A stretch of 64,000 nucleotides of DNA. It comes from Novilysobacter selenitireducens. GTDB lineage: Bacteria > Pseudomonadota > Gammaproteobacteria > Xanthomonadales > Xanthomonadaceae. Positions within the stretch are counted from its first letter, which is position 1; the number at the start of each line of letters is the position of its first letter. Where the stretch lies: positions 308,877 to 372,876 of the forward strand of contig NZ_JAINZW010000004.1 in assembly GCF_020026895.1 (NCBI RefSeq), written 5' to 3'. Positions 18,896-27,562 of the stretch are shown piece after piece. Under the pieces are notes generated by a model that made no database searches, was not told where the DNA came from, and was given only the letters and a program-made list of their open reading frames with translations. A program made the translations under genes and the position numbers.

Positions 18896-20901
18896 GTTCG
18901 GTTCGCCAGCAGGCCGCGGATGCGCCTGCCCAGGTACGCCAGGTACCGGTCGATGTAGCTGATGCCGTTGGCGTGGTCGACCAGGTAGGGGTTCATCAGC
19001 GTGTGGCGCAGGATGACGAGCCGGTCGTTGTCGTTGGCCCCGTCCGGATCCAGCGTCGCGGGATCGATCCCGATCGAGCCCAGGATGCGCCGCATTTCCA
19101 CGTCGCCCACCGCATCGGGTCGGAGGGTGGTCATGGAGCCGAAGAACTGCTTGAGCTGGAGGGGCTGGCCGGGATCGCAGCGCAGGTCGTCGTGGATGCG
19201 GCGCACGAAGGCATTCGCGGTGGCCAGATCGGTGTTGCCGCACGGATTGATCGCCAGGCACACGAGGTTGCTGTCGGGCGCGAAGGGCACCACCACGCGT
19301 GCCACCCCGTCCAGTTCGCGGGCCAGTCGCCAGGCGGCCTCGTGCAGCGCTTCGGCCGCCAGCACCGTCTGCGCGGGCAGCCGCCCGAAGTTGAGGTGGT
19401 CCAGCGGCAACACCTGGTGGGTGACGTACACGGCTGCTGCGGCCGCGCCGGATTTGGATCCCTCCGGTACGAACTGGCCCAGCTGCCGGTAGCGCGACAG
19501 GTAGTTGGCAGCCACATCCGGCCCGGCAGCGCCCTCGCGGAACACGTAGTCGGCGGCTTCCGCCAGCAGCGCCGTCGCACGATGGTCCCGGCAGATGAAA
19601 GCGCCGGCGCCGTAGGGCAGGTAGCCCAGCTTGTGCGGGTCGACGGTGACCGAGTCGGTGCGGCCCAGCGCGGCGAAGGCGGCGTGGACCTCCGGCAGCG
19701 GGAAGCGCGCGAACCCGCCGCGCACCTCGTCCAGGGCACGCAGGCTGCCGTCGGGATTGCGGAACAGCGTGGCCAGGTATCCGCCCCATGCGCCGTCGAC
19801 GTGCACGCTGAAGCCCAGCCCGCGTTGCTGCGCCCGGTCGCGGGCATCGACCACGGCATCGACCGGATCGATCGTGCCGTACTCGGTCGTGCCCAGTACC
19901 GCCACGGCCATGAGCACGGGTTGGCGCTCGCGCTCGCAGCATTGGAGCGTCGCCTCCAGTGCGTCGGCATCCAGCCGCATGCCGCGCTCGGGCAGCAGCT
20001 CCAGCTGGGCCCGGCCCAGGCCCATCAGCTTCAGGCCCTTGCTCCACGAATAATGGGCGGTGATGGGCGCCAGCACCTTGGGGACCTTCAGGTCCGCATG
20101 CCGGGCGAAGAAGCCGGCCATGCCCAGGTGCTCGATGCGCTGCACCTGCACGGCTTCGCGCCAGCGGCGCCGCTCGCGCGGCGACTGCTGCGCCAGCCAG
20201 TCCTGCCATTGCACGAGCAGTGCGGTGGCCGCATCGGGTCCGGTGTTGAACGCGGCCCAGTCGTCGGCAGGCAGTTCCAGGTCGGGCACGGCGGCGCTGC
20301 GCAGCGCGACGGGAAAGGCCTTCAGCGCCAGCGCCAGGCGCAACGCCTGGTAGTTGGCCACGGTGCCGCCGGAAGTCAGGTGCCCGAAGGCGCAGTGCGG
20401 CTGCGCGGGGTCGCTGGGGTAGCCCAGCATCCGTGCCAGCTGCAGCCCCACCTTGACCTCCAGGTCGATGGTGACGGGGGCGGCGTCCTCGCTGACGTTG
20501 TTGGGGTTGTAGGGCAGGGTGAGCATCTGCGCCGCCAACCCGGGCAGCAGCAGGTCCGAAGCCATGTGCCCGATGTAGCGTGGGCTGTGGAAGGGCACCG
20601 ATCGCTTCAGCGATGCCGACAGCTGGTGGAGCTCGCGGCGCAGCCGTGCCTCGAAGGCTTGGTAGCCGGGTTGCTGGGCGGCGTTGGTGGGGATCGCCGG
20701 TGGATCCTCGGGGTGGAAGTTGCGGCGCCAGTAGACGTGGTCGCGCAGGAACTCCACCACCAGCTTCTCAAGCAGGGTGTCGTTCTCCCCGTAGGGGCCC
20801 AGGAACAGGGCATCGAGGAAGCCGCGGTCCGCGTCCGTCGCGACGTGGGGCAGCGCTGCCGACGGGGTGCCGGCTGCGGTGGGTTCAGCCGAGAAGGCCA
20901 T
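18892..20901 (-). CDS. PLP-dependent group II (glutamate/aromatic/diaminobutyrate-like) decarboxylase
   Basis: 669-residue fold-type I decarboxylase, longer than typical (470-510) because of N- and C-terminal extensions. VHVDGAWGGY contains the PLP-interacting Asp (D369). VDPHKLGYLPYGAGAF contains the Schiff-base lysine (K424). AFGHLTSGGTVANYQA (about 171-186) is the substrate/cofactor region. The substrate is not evident. Its start overlaps the end of the SirB2-like gene by 17 bases, and the next gene overlaps its stop. Pairing with a CBS-like enzyme under an NO/FNR-type promoter is unusual. Confidence 0.82.
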   Translation of the reverse strand: MAFSAEPTAAGTPSAALPHVATDADRGFLDALFLGPYGENDTLLEKLVVEFLRDHVYWRRNFHPEDPPAIPTNAAQQPGYQAFEARLRRELHQLSASLKRSVPFHSPRYIGHMASDLLLPGLAAQMLTLPYNPNNVSEDAAPVTIDLEVKVGLQLARMLGYPSDPAQPHCAFGHLTSGGTVANYQALRLALALKAFPVALRSAAVPDLELPADDWAAFNTGPDAATALLVQWQDWLAQQSPRERRRWREAVQVQRIEHLGMAGFFARHADLKVPKVLAPITAHYSWSKGLKLMGLGRAQLELLPERGMRLDADALEATLQCCERERQPVLMAVAVLGTTEYGTIDPVDAVVDARDRAQQRGLGFSVHVDGAWGGYLATLFRNPDGSLRALDEVRGGFARFPLPEVHAAFAALGRTDSVTVDPHKLGYLPYGAGAFICRDHRATALLAEAADYVFREGAAGPDVAANYLSRYRQLGQFVPEGSKSGAAAAAVYVTHQVLPLDHLNFGRLPAQTVLAAEALHEAAWRLARELDGVARVVVPFAPDSNLVCLAINPCGNTDLATANAFVRRIHDDLRCDPGQPLQLKQFFGSMTTLRPDAVGDVEMRRILGSIGIDPATLDPDGANDNDRLVILRHTLMNPYLVDHANGISYIDRYLAYLGRRIRGLLANRT

Positions 20902-21286
20902 TGAAGATTCCCAGTGGATGGTGCGCGCGGGCGATGGTGTAGACCATGGCGAAGGTGGCCAGGGCGGCGGCGTAGAAGCCGGCGCGCGTGCGCGTGGTAC
21001 GGCCGCGACGCAGCGCGAACACGCCCAGTACGACGTACAGCACGATCAGCGCGATCTTCGTCGCCAGCCACCCGTTGGCGAACATGCCGCCCGGGAGGAT
21101 CGTCAGCAGCATTAGGGCCGCCGTAAGCAGCGTGGTGTCGATGCCGTAGCTGGTCCAGCGCACCACGCTCCACTGCGGCCAGCGCATGCCCGCCAGCGAC
21201 GCCGCGCCGCGCAGGGCGAACAGCAGGCCGCTGGCGACGGCGGTCATGATGTGTACGTGCTTGATCTGCGGATAGAACTCGATCAC
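20885..21286 (-). CDS. SirB2-family small membrane protein
   Basis: 133 residues, four predicted membrane helices, starting MIEFYPQIKHVHIMTAVASGLLFALRG. It has conserved His residues in helix 1 (KHVHI) and near the end (ARAHHPLG), as in SirB2 proteins. The family's function is unknown; a heme-related or regulatory membrane role has been suggested from its pattern of buried His. It sits 39 bases downstream of nnrS and overlaps the decarboxylase gene. Confidence 0.75.
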   Translation of the reverse strand: MIEFYPQIKHVHIMTAVASGLLFALRGAASLAGMRWPQWSVVRWTSYGIDTTLLTAALMLLTILPGGMFANGWLATKIALIVLYVVLGVFALRRGRTTRTRAGFYAAALATFAMVYTIARAHHPLGIFNGLLG

Positions 21287-21325
21287 GGGCCGGTTCCTTT
21301 GCGGGCGCTGTGCGGTGGACGTCGA

Positions 21326-22558
21326 TCAGCCGGGGCGGCCATCGATGCGGGGTGTCAGGTAGATGCGGCCGATGCGCGCGACCCAGGGCGCGAACGCCAG
21401 CAGCCAGCCGATCGCGGCCACCGCCTGCCACGCCGCGCCGTCGGGTGCGATTTCCACGGCCACGCGGGTGACGGCCACCAGCTGGATGGCGACGAACGCG
21501 AACCATGCCGCCGGCGACATCACGAGGGCGCGGCCCGAGTGTCCCTGGGTCACGCGCGTCACCATCGCCACCAGCACGCTGCCGAAGAAGCCGATGAACA
21601 GCGCGTGCGCCGGTCCCCGGCCCAGCCAATACACGCCGGTCAGCTCGTAGGCAAAGCTTTGGCCGACGTACAGCGCGAGCGCGATGGGCAGCCACGCCAT
21701 GCCGATGAAAAGCACGGCCAGGATCCCCGGCTTGGGCCCGCGCGGCCACCAGCGCCACAGCATGAGCGTGGTCAGGGCCAGCAGCGGCACGTCAACCAGC
21801 CATAGCCAGCCATAGGCGTGGAAGAGTTCCAGCACCAGATGCGCCAGGCTCAGTGGCCAGAAGGCCGCCAGCAGCCAGAGCGGCCGCCATTGCGGGTAGT
21901 GGGTCACCACGCGGCTGGCGAAGAAGGGGAACATGCGGTGGGCGACCGTCACGTAGACGGGAAGCAGCAGGCCGAAGGTGCCGATCTTGATGCTGGCGAA
22001 CGCCCACAGCGGGTTGGCACCCAGCACGAACGCGGACCAGGCCAGCACGCCGAGCAGTCCCAGGCTCAAGGCAAGGAAGCACGAGCGCGCGTGCCACGTC
22101 GCACCCTCTTCGCGCCACAGCAGCGGGGCGAGCGTCAGCAGGCCGGCCAGCCAGCCGCCGATCGTCATCAACAGGCCCACCGTGATGCCCGCATCCCAGC
22201 CCATCGCGCCCAGCAGCGTGGCCAGCTGGCCACCGAACAGCCCCAGACCCACGGGCACATAGCGCCAGCGCTCGAACTCGGGCTGCCCCATCCACTTGGG
22301 AAAGGTGGTGAGCAGGAAGCCGAAGAAGAAGCTCGGCAGCATCTGGTACTGCATGACGAAGGCGTGCAGCCACCCGGCGAACTGCGTCGGCTGCGGCATC
22401 GCGAAAATCGCCCAGCGCGTCGACGCCAGCCACGCCGCCCACCAGGCCATGGCCAGCAGCAGGTTGGTGGCGCCGATGAAGAACATCAGGCGGTGCGGCG
22501 CGCGGCCCAGCGCAGCTGGAGACAAGCCCGGGGTGGAGTTTCGGCGTGTGGTGTCCAT
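21326..22558 (-). CDS. nnrS: NnrS, heme- and copper-containing NO-response membrane protein
   Basis: 410-residue protein with about 12 membrane helices. NnrS proteins protect against NO, partly by preventing iron-dinitrosyl formation. The characteristic HAFVMQYQMLPSFFFGFLL and FPKWMG motifs are followed by His-bearing helices (YVTVAHRMFPFF, GPAHALFIGFFGSVL). ATG at 22558 (MDTTRRN) is chosen over an upstream frame that would run through the box. The FNR box centre is exactly 41.5 bases upstream and no Shine-Dalgarno is visible. It is first gene of a four-gene operon. Confidence 0.93.
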   Translation of the reverse strand: MDTTRRNSTPGLSPAALGRAPHRLMFFIGATNLLLAMAWWAAWLASTRWAIFAMPQPTQFAGWLHAFVMQYQMLPSFFFGFLLTTFPKWMGQPEFERWRYVPVGLGLFGGQLATLLGAMGWDAGITVGLLMTIGGWLAGLLTLAPLLWREEGATWHARSCFLALSLGLLGVLAWSAFVLGANPLWAFASIKIGTFGLLLPVYVTVAHRMFPFFASRVVTHYPQWRPLWLLAAFWPLSLAHLVLELFHAYGWLWLVDVPLLALTTLMLWRWWPRGPKPGILAVLFIGMAWLPIALALYVGQSFAYELTGVYWLGRGPAHALFIGFFGSVLVAMVTRVTQGHSGRALVMSPAAWFAFVAIQLVAVTRVAVEIAPDGAAWQAVAAIGWLLAFAPWVARIGRIYLTPRIDGRPG

Positions 22559-22592
22559 GGCTGCAGGATGCCCAATCCATCCTGGCGCGGCA

Positions 22593-22606
22593 TTGATCCA
22601 GATCAC
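22593..22606. promoter_or_regulatory. FNR/DNR box upstream of nnrS
   Basis: TTGATCCAGATCAC; on the minus strand GTGATCTGGATCAA. The centre is 41.5 bases before the nnrS ATG, so a class II start site would coincide with the A of the ATG (leaderless mRNA). Confidence 0.8.
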
Positions 22607-22654
22607 GCGGGGCCGGCCGGTGGAGCACGCCGCACACCACACCGCACACCAGAC

Positions 22655-22688
22655 AACAAAAAAAGGGGCGGCCCGTGGGCCGCCCCTT
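22655..22688 (-). terminator. Rho-independent terminator of norB
   Basis: A perfect 12-bp stem (AAGGGGCGGCCC at 22663-22674 against 22677-22688, two central bases so an effective tetraloop or larger) is followed on the minus strand by seven or eight U residues. It lies 20 bases after the norB stop and separates norB from nnrS. Confidence 0.92.
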
Positions 22689-22708
22689 GTCGTCCTTCGG
22701 TCTCCCCG

Positions 22709-25036
22709 TTAGCCGGCTTCCACTTCGGCCCCGTGCAACGACGGCTCTTCCAGCTTCGGCCGCACCCACAGTCGCACCATGAAGTAGATCAGTGCGAGCG
22801 CGCCCACGCTGAAGATCGTGTCGCCCGGTACACGCATCCACACCAGCAGGTCGACGATCGGCTTCTGCATGAACTCGGCCGAGCGGGCATACCAGTAGCC
22901 GTGTTCGATGGCCGCCAGCAGCTGCATCGTGCCCAGTGGCAACAGCGTCAGCACCGCCATGAGGGCCAGGCCGACGTTGAGCGACCAGAAGCTCAGGCGC
23001 AGCGCCTTCTCGTTCCAGACCTGGTTGGGCCGGATGCCGCGTACGCAGAACAGCACCAGCGCGATGCCGAGCATGCCGTACACGCCGAACAGCGCGGTGT
23101 GGCCATGCAGCGGCGTGAGGTTCAGGCCCTGCATGTAGTACAGCGACAGCGGCGGGTTGATGAGGAAGCCGAACAGGCCTGCACCCACCAGGTTCCAGAA
23201 CGACACGGCCAGGAAGAAGAAGATCGGCCAGCGGTAGCGTTGCATCCACGGCGTGGCCTTGCCCAGCCGGTACGTGTGGTAGGCCTCAAAGCCGATGTAG
23301 GCCAGCGGCACCACCTCCAGCGCGCTGAAGCTCGCGCCCAGGGCGATGACGGCGGTCGGGCTGCCGACGAAGTACAGGTGATGCAGGGTGCCCAGCACGC
23401 CACCGGTCATGAACACGATCGTGGCGAACAGCACCGCGACCGAGGCCGTGGAGGCGCGCAGCAGGCCCAGGCGGGTGAAGATCAGCGCCATCACCGCGGT
23501 GGCGAACACCTCGAAGAAGCCTTCCACCCACAGGTGCACCAGCCACCAGCGCCAGTACTCGACGATGGAAATGTGGGTGTGCTCGCGCCACATGAGACCT
23601 GCGGCGAAGAACACGCCGATGGCAACGGTGGAAAGGAACAGCAGTCCAACGATCGCCTTGGTGTCGGTCTTCGGACCCGTCAGTACGGGCCACAACGAAC
23701 GGCCCACCATCGTCAGCCACAGCAGCAGGCCGATGAAGAGGAACCACTGCCAGAACCGGCCGATGTCGGCGTACTCCCAGCCCTGGTGTCCGAACCAGAA
23801 GTTGTTGGGGATGCCCAGCTTCTGCATCACCGCGAACCACTGGCCGGCGAACGCACCGACAACGATGACGACAAGGCACGCGAACAGGACGTTGACACCC
23901 AGGCGCTGGAAACGTGGCTCATGGCCCGAGATGGCGGGGCCGATGTACAGACCCGTTCCCAGCCATGCCACCGCGATCCACAGAACCGCAAGCTGGGTGT
24001 GCCAAGAGCGTGTGATCGAATAGGGCAGCACATCCGAAAGCGCGTACCCGTAGGCTTCCTGGCCCTCAACCTGGTAGTGCGCCGTCATCGCGCCGAACAG
24101 GATCTGCACCAGGAACAGCGCCAGTACGAGCCAGAAATACTTGGCCGTGGCGCGCATGGAGGGCGTCACCTTCAACGCGGCCAGGGGGTCGCGGTCGGGA
24201 ATGCGATGGCCGTCGTCGTGGCCGTGCGTCACCGCGTGGTGCCAGCCCAGCAGGGCGATACCGGCGATGAGGAACAGCACGCTGAAGGCCGACCACACCC
24301 AGGTGCTGGGCGGCGGCGTGTTGCCCACCAGCGGCTCGCCCGGCCAGTTGTTGGTGTAGGTGACGCGCTTTTCCTGTACGCCCGGCCGGTCGGGCGCGAG
24401 GGTCTCATCGGCGCCCATGTGGCGTTCGGTGGTGGCGGCCCATGCCGTCCACCAGAAGAACGACGCCAGCGTGCGGCGATGCTCGGCATCGGGCACGGTG
24501 TTGTTCTTCATCGCATACGCTTCGCGCAGCTCGGCGGTCGCCGGGTCGTTGCCGAACAGGCTCTGGTAATGCGCCGAGACGTTGGAGATCGCCACCACCC
24601 GGTCCATGTCCAGCGTGATCGTGCCGGTGGCCGGGTCGTAGGTGTTCTCCCGCATCATCTCCTGCAGGCGGCCCTGCAAGGCTGCGCGTTCGCCCGCCGG
24701 GAGCTGGTCGTAGGTCGCCATGCCGCCATCGGCCCGCGCCCACATATTGAGGATCTCGACCGCCTCGCGATGGAGCCAGTCCGCACTCCAGTCAGGGGCG
24801 ACGTACGCGCCGTGTCCCCAGATCGATCCGAGCTGCATGCCGCCGATCGATTGCCAGACCTGGCGACCGCGCTCCATGTCCGCGCGCGTGTAGATGACCG
24901 TACCGTCCTCGGCCACCACTCGTTCGGGCATCGGCGGTTTGTTCTGGTTGATCTTGCTGCCGGACCACAGCAGCACGCTGAACGATGCGATGAGCAGGGC
25001 CGCCAGGCCCCACCAAAGCCGTCTTGTGTTCCCCAT
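22709..25036 (-). CDS. norB: Quinol-dependent nitric oxide reductase (qNor)
   Basis: 775-residue inner-membrane enzyme reducing NO to N2O with quinol. The N-terminal extension, a fused NorC-like region without a CxxCH motif, is characteristic of qNor (WQSIGGMQLGSIWGHGAYVAPDWSADW). About 14 membrane helices follow with active-site His ligands (SWHTQLAVLWIA, WWLVHLWVEGFFEVFA, TLHHLYFVG, LHGHTALFGVYG). GAGGAG Shine-Dalgarno; a perfect FNR palindrome lies 62.5 bases upstream. Monocistronic, with a strong terminator. No norC, norD or norQ is present, as expected for qNor. Confidence 0.97.
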   Translation of the reverse strand: MGNTRRLWWGLAALLIASFSVLLWSGSKINQNKPPMPERVVAEDGTVIYTRADMERGRQVWQSIGGMQLGSIWGHGAYVAPDWSADWLHREAVEILNMWARADGGMATYDQLPAGERAALQGRLQEMMRENTYDPATGTITLDMDRVVAISNVSAHYQSLFGNDPATAELREAYAMKNNTVPDAEHRRTLASFFWWTAWAATTERHMGADETLAPDRPGVQEKRVTYTNNWPGEPLVGNTPPPSTWVWSAFSVLFLIAGIALLGWHHAVTHGHDDGHRIPDRDPLAALKVTPSMRATAKYFWLVLALFLVQILFGAMTAHYQVEGQEAYGYALSDVLPYSITRSWHTQLAVLWIAVAWLGTGLYIGPAISGHEPRFQRLGVNVLFACLVVIVVGAFAGQWFAVMQKLGIPNNFWFGHQGWEYADIGRFWQWFLFIGLLLWLTMVGRSLWPVLTGPKTDTKAIVGLLFLSTVAIGVFFAAGLMWREHTHISIVEYWRWWLVHLWVEGFFEVFATAVMALIFTRLGLLRASTASVAVLFATIVFMTGGVLGTLHHLYFVGSPTAVIALGASFSALEVVPLAYIGFEAYHTYRLGKATPWMQRYRWPIFFFLAVSFWNLVGAGLFGFLINPPLSLYYMQGLNLTPLHGHTALFGVYGMLGIALVLFCVRGIRPNQVWNEKALRLSFWSLNVGLALMAVLTLLPLGTMQLLAAIEHGYWYARSAEFMQKPIVDLLVWMRVPGDTIFSVGALALIYFMVRLWVRPKLEEPSLHGAEVEAG

Positions 25037-25091
25037 TGGGTCTTCTCCTCAGATGACTGATGCATGCTCGCGGATGAAGCCTCCGACCGCG

Positions 25092-25105
25092 TTGACTCAG
25101 GTCAA
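25092..25105. promoter_or_regulatory. FNR/DNR box upstream of norB
   Basis: TTGACTCAGGTCAA, a perfect TTGAC/GTCAA palindrome. Centre 62.5 bases before the norB ATG. Confidence 0.85.
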
Positions 25106-25211
25106 GCGGTGCCGGCCGAGTATGCCAACGCATCTCGTTCAGTCCACCCAAGGGAAGTCGCAGTGCCGTGATGCGCGTCGCAGCCGCACGCATCGACCGT
25201 ACGTTCGGCGA

Positions 25212-25964
25212 TCAGGCGCGCAGCACCGGCTCAGCCAGTTCTTCGAGCTTCGCCCGCTCGAGCAGTTCCAGCTCGCGCCTGTCCACGGCCAGCAACCCGT
25301 CCTTCTGGAACCGGCGCAGCACGCGGCTTACGGTTTCAGGGGCCAGGCGTAGGTAGTTGGCGATGTCGGTGCGCGCCATCGTCAGCTGGAAACGGTTGGG
25401 CGAGAAGCCGCGCGCGGCCAGGCGACGCGCCAGCCCGATGAGGAAGGCGGCCATGCGCTGGTCGGCGGTCCAATCTCCGGCCAGTAGCGCTGCCCGGCCA
25501 ATGTCACGGCTGAGCAGTCGGAACAGGTGCCTCTGCAGCCCCGGCAGCCGGGTCGCCAGCACGGCGATCTTGGGGAACGAGAATCGGCACAGCATGGCCG
25601 TATCCAGTGCCACCGCATTGCAGGGGTAGGTCTCGCCATCGATCGCGTCCAGGCCGATCACTTCGCCGGGCAGGTAGAACCCCAGCACGTGTTCGCGGCC
25701 ATCGCGGTCGATGATGTAGGTCTTGACCGTGCCGGCCCGCACCGCGGCAATGGCCTCGAACGGATCGCCTACGCGGAAGATGTGGTCGCCCGCATGGAAC
25801 GGACCGATGTGCTCGACCAGTACGTGCAGGTCCATCAGCGAGCGCTTGTCCATCCCCTCGGCCATGCAGGCCTGGGAGAACGCGCACGTCGAGCAGAACG
25901 AAAATGCGTCGCCATCGTCCGACAGCGTGCGTGCGTCCTGCCGCGGAAACGCGGTCGGGTTCAT
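25212..25964 (-). CDS. fnr: FNR-type oxygen-sensing Crp/Fnr regulator (paralogue 2)
   Basis: 250 residues from the ATG preceded by GGAGG (start four codons into the longest frame). C24-x2-C27-x5-C33 plus a central Cys in ETYPCNAVAL supply the four [4Fe-4S] ligands. Effector-like barrel and dimer helix are followed by a helix-turn-helix with APETVSRVLRRFQKDGL, whose E..SR residues recognise TTGAT. It lies 19 bases downstream of hemN and is probably co-transcribed, so an FNR box may drive its own regulator. Both FNR paralogues keep the cluster ligands, so neither is an obvious cluster-free DNR. Confidence 0.9.
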   Translation of the reverse strand: MNPTAFPRQDARTLSDDGDAFSFCSTCAFSQACMAEGMDKRSLMDLHVLVEHIGPFHAGDHIFRVGDPFEAIAAVRAGTVKTYIIDRDGREHVLGFYLPGEVIGLDAIDGETYPCNAVALDTAMLCRFSFPKIAVLATRLPGLQRHLFRLLSRDIGRAALLAGDWTADQRMAAFLIGLARRLAARGFSPNRFQLTMARTDIANYLRLAPETVSRVLRRFQKDGLLAVDRRELELLERAKLEELAEPVLRA

Positions 25965-25983
25965 GCAGGCCTCCACGACGCGA

Positions 25984-27381
25984 TCAGATCGCGCGGGAGA
26001 AGCGGGACGCCATGGGGACGGGGGCGGGGTCGAGGTATCGGTCGAAGCACATCGCTATGTTACGCAGCAACAGCCGTCCGCGCGACGTCGCCACGATCCG
26101 CCTCTCCTCCACCCGCACCAGGCCGTCTTCCACCAGCGGGAACAGGCGGTCCAGCGCGTCGGAGAAGTACTCCGCGAAATCGATCGCGTAGCGGCGTTCC
26201 AGCGCATCGATCGGGATCACGCCCTGGCACATCAGGCTCTGGATCAGGTCGGCGCGCAGTTGGTCGTCCTCGCTGAGCGCCATCCCGCGGAACACCGGCA
26301 GCCGCCCCTCGTCCAGCGCGATCTGCCAGCTGGGCAGGTCGCGGGGGTTCTGGCTGAAGGTATCGCCGATGTGGCTGATCGCGCTCACCCCCAGGCCCAC
26401 CAGGTCGGTGTCGGCGTGGGTGGTGTAGCCCATGAAGTTGCGGTGCAGCCCGCCGCGCGCCTGGGCGGTGGCGAGGTCGTCATCGGGCAGCGCGAAGTGG
26501 TCCATGCCGATGTAGACGTAACCGGCAGCGGTGAGTTTCTCGATGGCCATCTGCAGCAACGCCACCTTGGTTTCCGGCGCCGGCAGGTCGGCCTCTTCGA
26601 TCTGCCGCTGCGGCTTGAACATGGCCGGTAGGTGCGCGTAGCTGTAGACGGCCAGGCGGTCCGGCCGCGCCTGGACCACGGTGTCCAGCGTCTTGGAGAA
26701 CCCGTCCAGGTTCTGCTTGGGCAGGCCGTAGATCAGGTCGACGTTGACCGAGCGGAAGCCGTGCTGGCGGCATGCCTCGATGATCGCGACCGTCTCTTCG
26801 ACGCTCTGGATGCGGTTCACGGCCTGCTGCACCACCGGGTCGAAATCCTGCACCCCGAGGCTGGCCCGGTTGAAGCCGATCGCGGCCAGCTCGCCCACGT
26901 CCGCCGGCGTGATGAAGCGCGGGTCGAGCTCGATGGACAGGTCGCGTTCGCGCGATTCGGAGAAATGGAAGTGGCTGCGCAGGGTTTCCACGACCTCGGC
27001 CAGCTGCGCCGGGGACAGGAAGTTGGGCGTTCCGCCACCGAAATGCAGCTGGATCACTTCCCGGTCGCGGTCGAACAGCTCGGCCATCATGGCGATCTCG
27101 CGGTACAGGCGGACCAGGTAGGTCTCGCCGCGGGCGAGGTCGCGCGTGATGATGCGGTTGCAGCCGCAGTAGAAGCATGGGCTCATGCAGAACGGCACGT
27201 GCACGTACAGCGAGAGCCGTCGCGGGATGGGGTCGCCGTTGCTCGCCGCGACGGTCTCACGCAGCTCGTGCTCGCCGAACCCGGAGTGGAACTGGGGGGC
27301 CGTCGGGTACGAGGTGTAGCGCGGACCGGGGCGGTCGTAGCGTCGCAACAGGCCCGGATCGAATTGTGCGGTGGCGATCAT
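25984..27381 (-). CDS. hemN: HemN, oxygen-independent coproporphyrinogen III dehydrogenase
   Basis: 465-residue radical-SAM enzyme that decarboxylates coproporphyrinogen III to protoporphyrinogen IX without O2. The CxxxCxxC cluster motif is at C65, C69 and C72 (VPFCMSPCFYCGC), with N-terminal RYTSYPTAPQF and GGGTPNFLSP downstream, as in true HemN rather than HemW. The ATG lies 42.5 bases from the FNR box centre with no Shine-Dalgarno, and a TAGCCT -10-like element is correctly spaced, suggesting a leaderless transcript. Supplies heme for cbb3 oxidase and qNor under anoxia. An fnr gene follows. Confidence 0.96.
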   Translation of the reverse strand: MIATAQFDPGLLRRYDRPGPRYTSYPTAPQFHSGFGEHELRETVAASNGDPIPRRLSLYVHVPFCMSPCFYCGCNRIITRDLARGETYLVRLYREIAMMAELFDRDREVIQLHFGGGTPNFLSPAQLAEVVETLRSHFHFSESRERDLSIELDPRFITPADVGELAAIGFNRASLGVQDFDPVVQQAVNRIQSVEETVAIIEACRQHGFRSVNVDLIYGLPKQNLDGFSKTLDTVVQARPDRLAVYSYAHLPAMFKPQRQIEEADLPAPETKVALLQMAIEKLTAAGYVYIGMDHFALPDDDLATAQARGGLHRNFMGYTTHADTDLVGLGVSAISHIGDTFSQNPRDLPSWQIALDEGRLPVFRGMALSEDDQLRADLIQSLMCQGVIPIDALERRYAIDFAEYFSDALDRLFPLVEDGLVRVEERRIVATSRGRLLLRNIAMCFDRYLDPAPVPMASRFSRAI

Positions 27382-27416
27382 GGGACGCAGGCTAGGCGGC
27401 CGCTGACCGCGGTGCC

Positions 27417-27430
27417 TTGATCTCGGTCAA
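27417..27430. promoter_or_regulatory. FNR box upstream of hemN
   Basis: TTGATCTCGGTCAA; both half-sites match the consensus. Centre 42.5 bases before the hemN ATG. Confidence 0.85.
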
Positions 27431-27500
27431 AGCCGGCCGTGGCACGCAGGACCCGCGACACCCGTAGAAGGGCAGGAACGCGGAAAGGCAGGAACGCGGC

Positions 27501-27514
27501 TTGACCTGTGTCAG
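27501..27514. promoter_or_regulatory. FNR box upstream of the alginate-export-like porin gene
   Basis: TTGACCTGTGTCAG, centre about 55 bases before the preferred start at 27563. Together with 27417-27430 it makes a divergent intergenic region with one box per gene. Confidence 0.75.
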
Positions 27515-27562
27515 GGACGCATCGCCCGCATGAATGGAGGATGCCGCGACTCCGCATGGAAC

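Noticed and set aside
18895..20209. N-terminal extension of the cysteine-synthase-like ORF to 802 residues
   Set aside because: The extra 437 codons overlap the decarboxylase gene out of frame and are Ala/Arg/Gly-rich nonsense; the GTG at 18895 with a GTGA overlap is the sensible start.
21818..25060. 1080-residue plus-strand ORF across nnrS and norB
   Set aside because: Antisense to two well-recognised membrane enzymes and crossing the norB terminator; no protein features.
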